DNA of 64,000 nucleotides from Endozoicomonas elysicola (GTDB lineage Bacteria; Pseudomonadota; Gammaproteobacteria; Pseudomonadales; Endozoicomonadaceae): NCBI RefSeq assembly GCF_000710775.1, contig NZ_JOJP01000001.1, positions 1,627,825 to 1,691,824 of the forward strand, read 5' to 3'. Shown piece by piece: positions 57,807 to 64,000 of this stretch (position 1 is its first letter; each line of letters starts with the position of its first letter). The notes under the pieces were generated by a model. It saw only the letters and a program-made list of their open reading frames with translations, ran no database searches and was not told where the DNA came from. The position numbers and the translations under genes were made by a program.

Positions 57807-58601
57807 ATGGTCTGGAAAAGGTGGATATCTTTGCATCCCGACAGTGGCAAACTCAGGGTTATACGTCATGACCCGAAACGCGATCAGTTAATTCGAATTC
57901 TTCTATTGATCACTATTGCTTTGCTGGGTGGTTTTGCCTATTGGTATGGTGGTAACCATGCAGGGCATAATCTAGATCAGGCTAAGCAACAGAATATGAG
58001 CCTGGAAAGTAAAGCCCGAGTTTTACAGGAAGAAAATAATGAGCTCCGACAGCGGCTGGCCATTCTGGAAAGTGCCAGCAAAATGGATCGTGAAGCGGTA
58101 AATAATGTTCGCTTGCTGGTAAAGCAGCTTGAGGAAGAGAAAGAACAGCTGCATAAAGAACTGACCTTTTTCAAGAGCATTCTGGCTCCGGAAGATATGT
58201 CTACCGGTGTGCGGGTCGCTGGCTTCAGTTTGCTTAAGGGCGACGAGCCCCGTCAGTATCGCCTGCGGCTAGTGATCTCCCAGGTAGCGAGAAGCAACCC
58301 GTTTTTAAAGGGGACATTATCCGTATCGCTACTGGGAGAAACTGATGGAAAAGCACAGGCTATACCGCTGCAGCAGTTGGCAGGGCCTGATCAGGTGTTA
58401 ACACGTCTGGGCTTTCGTTATTTTCAGGCTTTGCCTGGTGACAGAGAGTATCTTGATTTCAATTTGCCAAAAGGCTTCGAGCCTGCAGGGATCAAGATTG
58501 TGGTACAGATCACAAGTGGTATCAGGCAGAGTTTTGAACAAATTTATCAATGGGATAAGGAGCTGGTAGCGGATGTTCGGCAAGAGCAAAGCAGCGGGTA
58601 A
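57807..58601 (+). CDS. DUF6776 family membrane-anchored coiled-coil protein
   Basis: 264 residues. Single membrane segment at about 28-48 (IRILLLITIALLGGFAYWYG), then a coiled coil (about 55-125, ESKARVLQEENNELRQRLAI), then a beta-rich domain. The last 29 nt overlap the bactofilin gene. In Pseudomonas-like genomes this gene precedes bactofilin and erpA in the same order, so a link to bactofilin function at the membrane is a fair inference. Confidence 0.85.
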   Translation: MVWKRWISLHPDSGKLRVIRHDPKRDQLIRILLLITIALLGGFAYWYGGNHAGHNLDQAKQQNMSLESKARVLQEENNELRQRLAILESASKMDREAVNNVRLLVKQLEEEKEQLHKELTFFKSILAPEDMSTGVRVAGFSLLKGDEPRQYRLRLVISQVARSNPFLKGTLSVSLLGETDGKAQAIPLQQLAGPDQVLTRLGFRYFQALPGDREYLDFNLPKGFEPAGIKIVVQITSGIRQSFEQIYQWDKELVADVRQEQSSG

Positions 58602-59031
58602 TGCAAGTAATAAGCATGGCAGCACCACCCTCATATCGTCAGAAACCACCATTAACGGCGATATTCACTTTACCGGTGCAGTCCATATAGAGGGGCGCGT
58701 TAAAGGTAATATCTCTGCGGACCATGGTTTATTGACCATTGCGCATAGCGGTAGTGTCGAAGGAGATGTTCGTGCCCAGCGTGTGGTGGTAGATGGCCAT
58801 GTTCGTGGCAATGTTTTTGCTGAGGAACATCTGGAGCTTGCTTCCAGGGCGGTGATTACCGGTAATGTCTTTTACAATGTGATTGAGATGACTAAAGGCT
58901 CTCAGGTCAATGGCAGCCTTGAGCACCACCCTAATGGTGTGCCTGCCGGGCAGCAACCTTTGCTGGAGCGCTCTGAGGCCTCTGACGCTGAAATGCCGGT
59001 AGGTGAAGTTATTGAAGCAGGGAATAATTGA
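58573..59031 (+). CDS. Bactofilin (polymer-forming cytoskeletal protein)
   Basis: 152 residues. Right-handed beta-helix of hexapeptide-like strands: 'SSETTINGDIHFTGAVHIEG', 'VKGNISADHGLLTIAHSGSV', 'GDVRAQRVVVDGHVRGNV'. Disordered ends. Bactofilins polymerise without nucleotide and position wall enzymes or polar complexes. It overlaps DUF6776 by 29 nt in a different frame, so is likely translationally coupled. An M23 endopeptidase, a common bactofilin partner, lies 4 kb away in the same neighbourhood but in the opposite direction. Confidence 0.92.
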   Translation: MFGKSKAAGNASNKHGSTTLISSETTINGDIHFTGAVHIEGRVKGNISADHGLLTIAHSGSVEGDVRAQRVVVDGHVRGNVFAEEHLELASRAVITGNVFYNVIEMTKGSQVNGSLEHHPNGVPAGQQPLLERSEASDAEMPVGEVIEAGNN

Positions 59032-59131
59032 CTATAACAGTCGGTTACTCGGATAATAGCTGACTGATGAGTAAATGACGGGTCGCTGCCTTAACTGGTT
59101 ATAAGTAGATGACAGCGGCACGGGAGGGTCA

Positions 59132-59485
59132 ATGAGCGTAGTAGAAACAGTGATACCCGAGCCAATCAGTGTTACGGAAACTGCTGCCCGCAGGGTATGT
59201 GAATTGCTGGCAGATGAGACCGAAGAAAATCAAAGGCTGCGTGTATATGTAACGGGTGGGGGCTGTTCCGGCTTTCAGTATGGCTTCACCTTTGACAGTA
59301 ATCTGGCCGACGATGATACGCTGATTATCAAAGAGGGTGCGTCAGTTGTTGTCGACTCCCTGAGCTACCAGTACCTGGTGGGTGCAGAGATTGATTATGA
59401 AGAGGGGCTGGAAGGCTCTCGTTTTCTGGTCAAAAATCCTAATGCCAAGTCTACCTGTGGTTGTGGTTCTTCGTTCTCAATATGA
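59132..59485 (+). CDS. erpA: Iron-sulfur cluster insertion protein ErpA
   Basis: 117 residues, A-type Fe-S carrier. Three cluster-binding cysteines: '[14 protein letters not shown]' and C-terminal '[11 protein letters not shown]'. It delivers 4Fe-4S clusters to apoenzymes such as IspG/H. Follows bactofilin by 100 nt. Confidence 0.96.
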   Translation: MSVVETVIPEPISVTETAARRVCELLADETEENQRLRVYVTGGGCSGFQYGFTFDSNLADDDTLIIKEGASVVVDSLSYQYLVGAEIDYEEGLEGSRFLVKNPNAKSTCGCGSSFSI

Positions 59486-59512
59486 ACGGATGGTCTGAAG
59501 TGTTCTGTGGGA

Positions 59513-59593
59513 CTTTTTTGGAACCACAATGATTACGAAGAGCACAAAGAAGAGATTTTTTCTTTTCCTTTGTGCTCTTCGTGGTTTTCAGGC
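59513..59593. repeat. Bulged long hairpin, CACAAAG-family repeat, between erpA and ldh
   Basis: CGAAGAGCACAAAG (59536-59549) pairs perfectly with CTTTGTGCTCTTCG (59568-59581); outer AACCA (59522-59526) pairs with TGGTT (59582-59586), leaving a 9-nt bulge. A T-rich loop and downstream CTTTAAAAAAG give it terminator character for both convergent genes. The arms resemble repeats at 1.4, 5.0 and 62.8 kb. Confidence 0.65.
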
Positions 59594-59608
59594 TTTAAAA
59601 AAGCGAAC

Positions 59609-60547
59609 CTAAACCAACTGATCCATGGATGCTTTAAGGGTGCTGGCAGAGTGTTGGATACCCGCTAGCTCCTCTTCATCCAGCCTGGGGGCAATAATAC
59701 TTTCCACCCCATCACTACCGATAATGGTTGGCAGGCTCAGGCAGATATCACTGATACCGTATTCCCCATTTAATCTGACGGTCACTGGCAGAACACTCCG
59801 TTGGTTGTTTCGTACTGTGCGAATGATGTAGGCAATGACCAGACCAATAGCCCAGTTGGTGTAGCCTTTAGTGGCAATAATCTCGTAAGCGGCTTTTCTA
59901 ACCCGGGTTACAATGCCTGCCAGTGCTTTTTGGTCGTATTCACGACCATTAACGGTATTGCCCTTAATGCCGAGGCCGGCAATGGAAGCAGAGCTCCAGA
60001 CCGGGACTTCAGAGTCACCATGCTCTCCGAGGATATAAGCATGAATGGACTGAGGAGAGACATCATAGTGGCTGGCCAGAAGGGTTCGAAAACGGGATGT
60101 ATCCAGCAGGGTACCGGTGCCAATCACCAGATTGTTGGGGCGCTGGCTCAAGCTTTGCATGGCATGAGTAAGAATATCCACCGGGTTGCTGGCAATCAGT
60201 AACATGGCTTCCGGAGCATGATGATCCAGCTCTCTGGCAATCGCCTCAAACACTTTGATGTTGCGCTGTAGCAGGTGCAACCGGCTTTCATCCGGGCTGG
60301 ACTGACTGACACCGGCGCAGATAACAATAATTCCAGCTCCTGTCAGGCTGGAAAAGTCGCCGGCAGACACCTCGCAACGCCCGACCAGTGGCTGGCCGTG
60401 CATCAGGTCAAGCGCTTCTCCATGAGCCCTGTCATGATTTTTATCCACAAGAACAATCTGATTAGCCAGCTTTTGCTGAAACAGTGAGTACGCTGCTGCC
60501 ATCCCGACAAAGCCGGTACCGATGATGCCAATTTTATTCATATTCAT
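59609..60547 (-). CDS. L-lactate dehydrogenase (NAD-dependent, Ldh/Mdh superfamily)
   Basis: 312 residues. Dinucleotide fold 'IGIIGTGFVGMAAAYSLF'; substrate loop 'CAGVSQSSPDESRL' with Gln at the residue that tells lactate from malate enzymes (Arg in malate dehydrogenase); 'IASNPVDILTHA'; active-site His in 'GEHGDSEVPVWSSAS'. It reduces pyruvate to L-lactate with NADH, a fermentative outlet that fits the anaerobic reductase at the left end. The start may be either of two ATGs two codons apart. Confidence 0.93.
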   Translation of the reverse strand: MNMNKIGIIGTGFVGMAAAYSLFQQKLANQIVLVDKNHDRAHGEALDLMHGQPLVGRCEVSAGDFSSLTGAGIIVICAGVSQSSPDESRLHLLQRNIKVFEAIARELDHHAPEAMLLIASNPVDILTHAMQSLSQRPNNLVIGTGTLLDTSRFRTLLASHYDVSPQSIHAYILGEHGDSEVPVWSSASIAGLGIKGNTVNGREYDQKALAGIVTRVRKAAYEIIATKGYTNWAIGLVIAYIIRTVRNNQRSVLPVTVRLNGEYGISDICLSLPTIIGSDGVESIIAPRLDEEELAGIQHSASTLKASMDQLV

Positions 60548-61257
60548 GGGAGAGTGCCTGAGCTTTGAGGTATGTGTTGAACAACCATAATCTGAAGGGC
60601 TACGTACCTCAAGAATGTGACGGGAGGAGGACAGTAAATAAGACTCTAGGTGAAGAAGGCTTTCTTTGTTCGCAGGGAGCTGCTTGAGGAGAAAAGTCTA
60701 TAGCAATAATTTAGTCTCATTTTGTCGTATTGGGTAGTAACCATTCGATTGTCAAACCAGTGAATTACCCGAAATATGCAAAATAAAACATATTATCGCT
60801 GGGTAGAACGCACAATGAATGTTTGAGTCAATAGTTTTACAGTCTGCTTAAAAACCAATTGAGACGTCAGAAGTGGTGATTAACGATGGATGTAAAGGCT
60901 TTAGCTAAACTTCTTTTTGTTAATAATTAAATTACCCTTAATTACTTTTTTCTTTAAGCAGGCCTGTAAGTCAATTATATCTGGAGTATTTGTCCGGTTA
61001 GAGTGGAGCTTTGATGGCCGATTTTCAATTTTTCGGTATATGTTATTTCTGCGGCTTAATGTCTGTTTTACCTGAAAAAAAACTAACTGTAATTTCAGTT
61101 CTGCGGTTTCGTTGTTGCTGGTAATTACTTGATTCTGAACTAGCATTCAGATAGCTCTTTCTCCCATGTTTCTTGCCTGAAATATTCAGTTTGGCTCTGT
61201 TCGTTACGAGAGATCAACCTTCATGACGGTTGATCTCTTATATTAGAGGAAATTTGT
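60548..61257. other. Long AT-rich intergenic region (710 bp)
   Basis: It lies between divergent ldh and the histidine-rich gene. One opposite-strand ORF of 81 codons (60,901-61,146) is Lys/Asn-rich with a poor ribosome binding site and I do not call it. A perfect 11-bp hairpin is at 61,209-61,238. Otherwise nothing is recognised. Confidence 0.45.
61209..61238 (+). promoter_or_regulatory. Perfect hairpin in the 5' leader of the His-rich gene
   Basis: AGAGATCAACC (61209-61219) and GGTTGATCTCT (61228-61238), 11-bp stem with an 8-nt loop, ending 7 nt before the ribosome binding site. It could be a leader structure that affects translation, or a terminator/attenuator. Confidence 0.45.
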
Positions 61258-61515
61258 ATGCAAGACTCTGATCATTTACAAGGCTCTCCCCAGGATGACT
61301 CTGAGGTTAAATATAAACACGACAGTGATCATTTGGAATATCGTCAGCATGAAAAAAGCCATCCGCACACCCAGCACGGTGGCAACCCAGAGGGGCATAA
61401 ACACCCTCATCAGACCCATGAAGAGCGACACGAACACAATGAGCATGGCCACCATAAGGTGAAGAAGCATGATCACAAGGAACATACCCGAGAGCACCAT
61501 AAAACAGGACATTAA
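61258..61515 (+). CDS. Histidine-rich small protein
   Basis: 85 residues, with GAGG 8 nt upstream of ATG 61258. About a quarter of residues are His, the rest mainly Glu, Lys, Asp and Gln (for example HEERHEHNEHGHHKVKKHDH). No signal peptide and no cysteine. The composition predicts a disordered, Ni/Zn/Cu-binding protein, as in Hpn-like metal stores. Convergent with anmK. The leader hairpin may regulate it. Confidence 0.75.
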   Translation: MQDSDHLQGSPQDDSEVKYKHDSDHLEYRQHEKSHPHTQHGGNPEGHKHPHQTHEERHEHNEHGHHKVKKHDHKEHTREHHKTGH

Positions 61516-61530
61516 GAACAGGCATTCTTT

Positions 61531-62640
61531 TCAGGCTGGATAAATTCCACCCAGTATTCGTAAACCGGATGCCCCGGTGACTGCAGGAAGGTTGCCGGGC
61601 AGTTTCAAAATGTTTTGTCTTGCCAACCACGCAAAGGCGATAGCTTCAACCCACTGAGGGTTAACACCCAGCTCGGAAGTTGATTCCAAGCGTCTGCCGG
61701 CCATCTCTTCTTTTAGCATTGCCATCAGGGACTTGTTATTGGCGCCACCACCACAGGCAAAAACTTCATCAGTTTCTGGTGCATGCTGCTTTATGGCATC
61801 TGCAATACAACGAGCCGTTAAACGACAAAGAGTTGCTTGTATGGTTGTTGGGGATAATCCACGAAACCCTTCAAGCATTGAGCTCAGCCAGGCAGGGTTG
61901 AACAGTTCCCGGCCGGTACTCTTGGGAGCTGCCAGCCGAAAAAATGGTTCGCTCAACATGGTTTCCAATAGAATTGGGTCATGAGGTTCCTGGGAAGCAT
62001 GAAAGCCATCTTTATCGAAAGGCTGATGCCACTGCTGCTGACACCAATAGTCCATTAACAGGTTGCCAGGGCCTGTATCAAAGCCAGTTACAAGGGTTTG
62101 TCCACTTTTAGCCGCCGGCAAGATAGAAATATTGCTGATTCCACCAATATTGACGACCACCCGGTGGGAAGTTTCACTGGTAAAAACGGCATGGTGAAAG
62201 GCGGGTACCAGAGGCGCTCCCTGACCACCGGCTGCCATGTCCCGTCGTCTGAAATCAGCAACAACGGTAATGCCGGTTTGTTCTGCCAGTATATTGGGAT
62301 CACCAATCTGAAGGGTATAGCCCAGCTCTGGTATATGCCTGATAGTCTGACCGTGGCTGCCAATGGCTCTGATCTGTTTTGCAGTCAGCCCTCCTTTTTC
62401 CAGAAGTGACTTGACGGTTTCAGTGGCAATATGAGCAATTGCCGAATCAACCTCAGCCATTAAACGAATTTCATCATTGCCTGGCTGGCAAAGCTGCTGA
62501 ATTTTTTCCTTCAGTTTTAACGGCCACTCCGTGGTATGGCTGGCAACGAGAACGGGGTGATTGCCATCAAAGCGAACGGCAGCAGCATCCATAGCATCCA
62601 GGCTGGTGCCTGACATAAGGCCTATATAGATATCCGACAT
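61531..62640 (-). CDS. anmK: Anhydro-N-acetylmuramic acid kinase
   Basis: 369 residues. ASKHA fold: 'GLMSGTSLDAMDAAAV' at the N-terminus, 'GSHGQTIRH', 'VVNIGGISNISIL', 'FDTGPGNLLMDYW', 'VFACGGGANN'. It phosphorylates and opens 1,6-anhydroMurNAc in peptidoglycan recycling. It starts with GGGTG upstream. It is downstream of the M23 endopeptidase on the same strand, as in Pseudomonas. Confidence 0.96.
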   Translation of the reverse strand: MSDIYIGLMSGTSLDAMDAAAVRFDGNHPVLVASHTTEWPLKLKEKIQQLCQPGNDEIRLMAEVDSAIAHIATETVKSLLEKGGLTAKQIRAIGSHGQTIRHIPELGYTLQIGDPNILAEQTGITVVADFRRRDMAAGGQGAPLVPAFHHAVFTSETSHRVVVNIGGISNISILPAAKSGQTLVTGFDTGPGNLLMDYWCQQQWHQPFDKDGFHASQEPHDPILLETMLSEPFFRLAAPKSTGRELFNPAWLSSMLEGFRGLSPTTIQATLCRLTARCIADAIKQHAPETDEVFACGGGANNKSLMAMLKEEMAGRRLESTSELGVNPQWVEAIAFAWLARQNILKLPGNLPAVTGASGLRILGGIYPA

Positions 62641-62721
62641 GGTTCACCCTTGGAAGGAAAGTTTGAGTGGCCCTTTGGGTTGGCCATACAATCACTCATG
62701 CCGTATTGAACGTCTTGAACA

Positions 62722-62801
62722 AACCACCATGTCCTGCGCCGTTCGCCTTGCCTGAGAGCTTGTATGACCAACTGGCTAAATGGCCAGTGGTAACGCCCCC
62801 T
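62722..62801 (-). repeat. Dispersed intergenic repeat, copy 2
   Basis: On the minus strand it reads GGGGGCGTT, a CACTGGCC-ATTTA-GCCAG hairpin, then CTCAGGCAAGGCGAACGGCG and ATGGTGGTT. Same block order as 16,480-16,575. It lies in the anmK leader between the M23 gene and anmK. Confidence 0.6.
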
Positions 62802-62805
62802 AGGG

Positions 62806-62881
62806 TACTGAGACACAAAGAAACATTGATCATTACTTTGTGTCTTAGTGCCTCTTATGCCCTATGGGTATTGTGGCTAAC
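62806..62881. repeat. CACAAAG-family repeat between M23 and anmK
   Basis: GACACAAAG (about 62,812) and CTTTGTGTC form an inverted repeat, followed by GTGCCTCTTATGCCCTATGG and GTATTGTGG, which is the reverse complement of the block CCACAATACCC-TAGGGCA-AAGAGGCAC seen at 1439-1475. Confidence 0.6.
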
Positions 62882-62897
62882 TAATTATTGCGACTGA

Positions 62898-64000
62898 TTA
62901 CTGTGTGGCCAGCAGTGTATCGCTCTGCTTTTCAAGCCTGGCAATCATCAGTTCTGACTGCTTTTTGAAGTTAGCCATTTCTTTTTTGGCAATGGGCGCT
63001 GCATCAGGGAGCTTAACCGTCATCGGGTTTCTATGGACGCCATTGACACGGAACTCATAATGCAGGTGGGGGCCGGTTGCCCAGCCTGTTTTGCCCACGT
63101 AAGCAATGATTTGTCCCTGACGAACTCTCTGACCTTTTTTAAGCCCAGTCAGCTTATTAGCATGAGCATAAATGGTGACAATGTTGTTGGGGTGCTCAAT
63201 GAAAACCACATTACCATAGCCGTTTTGCCAGCCAGAAAACTGGACACGGCCATCACCAGCGGCTTTTATGGGGGTGTTCATGGGGGCCGCATAGTCCACT
63301 GCTCGATGGGGACGCTTTGTCTTGAAGATTGGGTGAAGTCGGTCAGGGTTGTAACGGGAGCTGATACGGGTAAAGTCGACCGGAGTACGGAGAAAGGCTT
63401 TTTTCATGCTCTTTCCATCCGGCGTATAGTAGTCAGTATCCCCCTGACTATCGGTGTAACGAACCGCTGTAAAGGTTTGTCCCTGGTTGGTAAAACTGGC
63501 TACCAGAATGTCTCCATCACCCAGTTTTTCTCCTTCCAGATACTTTTCTTCGTAAAGTACATTGAAGGTATCACCACTGCGAATATCCTGTACGAAATCG
63601 ATATCCCAGCCAAAAATACCAGCTAGCTCCATGGTGAGGTTTTGAGAGAGGCCTGCTTTCTGGCTGGCCAGAAAGAGCGAGCTTTCAATAGTGCCGCTGG
63701 CGTATGTTGGACGAATTTCCGGTGACAGGGTAACCAGCTCTGCCAGATAGCCATCATCTGCTTTGGTAAAGAAGATACTTTCGAGCTTGGACTTCTCGTA
63801 GCGTAACTGGGTAAGGGTGCCTTCCTGATTAATCCGGAACTCCAGAGACTCACCCGGGCGTATACGAGCGAGAGTGTCGCCATACTTGGGAGTACTGGCA
63901 ACCTGGTAAACAACACTGGCACTTAGCCCTTGAGCATTAAATAACGCCGATAAGTTATCGCCGGATTTAATGGTGATGTTATGCCACTTGCCAAGCTGTT
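62898..64000 (-). CDS. Peptidoglycan DD-metalloendopeptidase, M23 family (5' end outside window)
   Basis: The frame stays open to the right end of the window, so at least 367 residues and the start is missing. Visible part, in order: a LysM/OapA-like region (ITIKSGDNLSALFNAQG), a long linker, and the M23 (LytM) domain with zinc ligands in 'RPHRAVDYAAP' (His and Asp), and 'TGPHLHYEFRVNG' (HxH). It cuts stem-peptide crosslinks, as MepM does, to allow wall growth. Next to anmK, linking wall cleavage with recycling. Confidence 0.93.
   Translation of the reverse strand, partial: QLGKWHNITIKSGDNLSALFNAQGLSASVVYQVASTPKYGDTLARIRPGESLEFRINQEGTLTQLRYEKSKLESIFFTKADDGYLAELVTLSPEIRPTYASGTIESSLFLASQKAGLSQNLTMELAGIFGWDIDFVQDIRSGDTFNVLYEEKYLEGEKLGDGDILVASFTNQGQTFTAVRYTDSQGDTDYYTPDGKSMKKAFLRTPVDFTRISSRYNPDRLHPIFKTKRPHRAVDYAAPMNTPIKAAGDGRVQFSGWQNGYGNVVFIEHPNNIVTIYAHANKLTGLKKGQRVRQGQIIAYVGKTGWATGPHLHYEFRVNGVHRNPMTVKLPDAAPIAKKEMANFKKQSELMIARLEKQSDTLLATQ

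Noticed and set aside
57561-57869. 103-residue N-terminal extension of the CDP-alcohol phosphotransferase
   Set aside because: The extension has no membrane segment or family similarity and overlaps the plus-strand start of DUF6776; the family begins near MLDKW.
60901-61146. 81-codon minus-strand ORF in the long intergenic region
   Set aside because: Lys/Asn/Ile-rich as expected for random AT-rich DNA; only a weak GAG upstream; no recognisable protein features.

Overview
The window looks like a chromosomal segment of a marine gammaproteobacterium of the Oceanospirillales type; an Endozoicomonas-like animal symbiont is my best guess. That is inference from three things: the order DUF6776 - bactofilin - erpA ... 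anmK - M23 peptidase, which is shared with Pseudomonas and Oceanospirillales; moderate GC with markedly AT-richer islands; and several long, unrecognised, effector-like proteins with eukaryote-type features. No rRNA, tRNA, CRISPR array, intact insertion sequence or prophage was seen.

Left part (1-13.7 kb): end of an unknown gene, the anaerobic ribonucleotide reductase pair nrdD-nrdG with an NrdR box, a UPF0149/SEC-C protein, an MscS-type channel, a DUF748 protein followed 2 nt later by a sugar O-acetyltransferase, a thiopurine methyltransferase, a P-loop kinase-like protein, a COG0523 metal GTPase and an unknown membrane protein. 13.8-23.6 kb: a 36-residue membrane peptide missed by length cut-offs, an M20-type amidohydrolase, a multi-pass membrane protein, an SCP2 protein, a glutamine-synthetase-like ligase, a TauD-like dioxygenase, a NagD-like HAD protein with an altered active site, a DegP-like secreted protease and a secreted unknown.

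23.6-31.4 kb: an RND pump and its lipoprotein adaptor, then CWC protein, phospholipase-D-like lipoprotein, enoyl-CoA hydratase/isomerase and DMT exporter, all on the plus strand. 31.4-41.6 kb is the most unusual region. It holds a 1213-residue protein whose H-E-Q-C spacing resembles the YopJ/CE-clan catalytic core; an unknown protein with an amphipathic tail; a two-subunit sodium:solute symporter and a tRNA-binding protein as ordinary interruptions; and a 499-residue protein combining an SPKK-rich N-terminus with a C39-like cysteine-peptidase signature. Host-directed effectors are a reasonable hypothesis, not a demonstration.

41.7-48.8 kb: a methyltransferase and an ebg-like cluster (LacI/EbgR regulator, APC-family permease, GH2 beta-galactosidase) with palindromes that look like EbgR operators. 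48.9-57.6 kb: dsbA-dsbB, the GTPase ylqF, a HAD phosphatase, a nucleotidyltransferase, a DUF2306 protein, two tandem secreted tyrosine/dual-specificity phosphatase paralogues, a fused double GNAT acetyltransferase and a CDP-alcohol phosphotransferase. 57.8-64 kb: DUF6776 protein, bactofilin, ErpA, L-lactate dehydrogenase, a histidine-rich small protein, AnmK and a truncated M23 endopeptidase; bactofilin, AnmK and M23 all relate to the cell wall.

Dispersed repeats link distant intergenic regions: an ~80-95 bp element (16.5 and 62.7 kb), a 'CCACAATACCC..CACAAAG' family (1.4, 5.0, 59.5, 62.8 kb) and a long inverted repeat at 1.49 kb.
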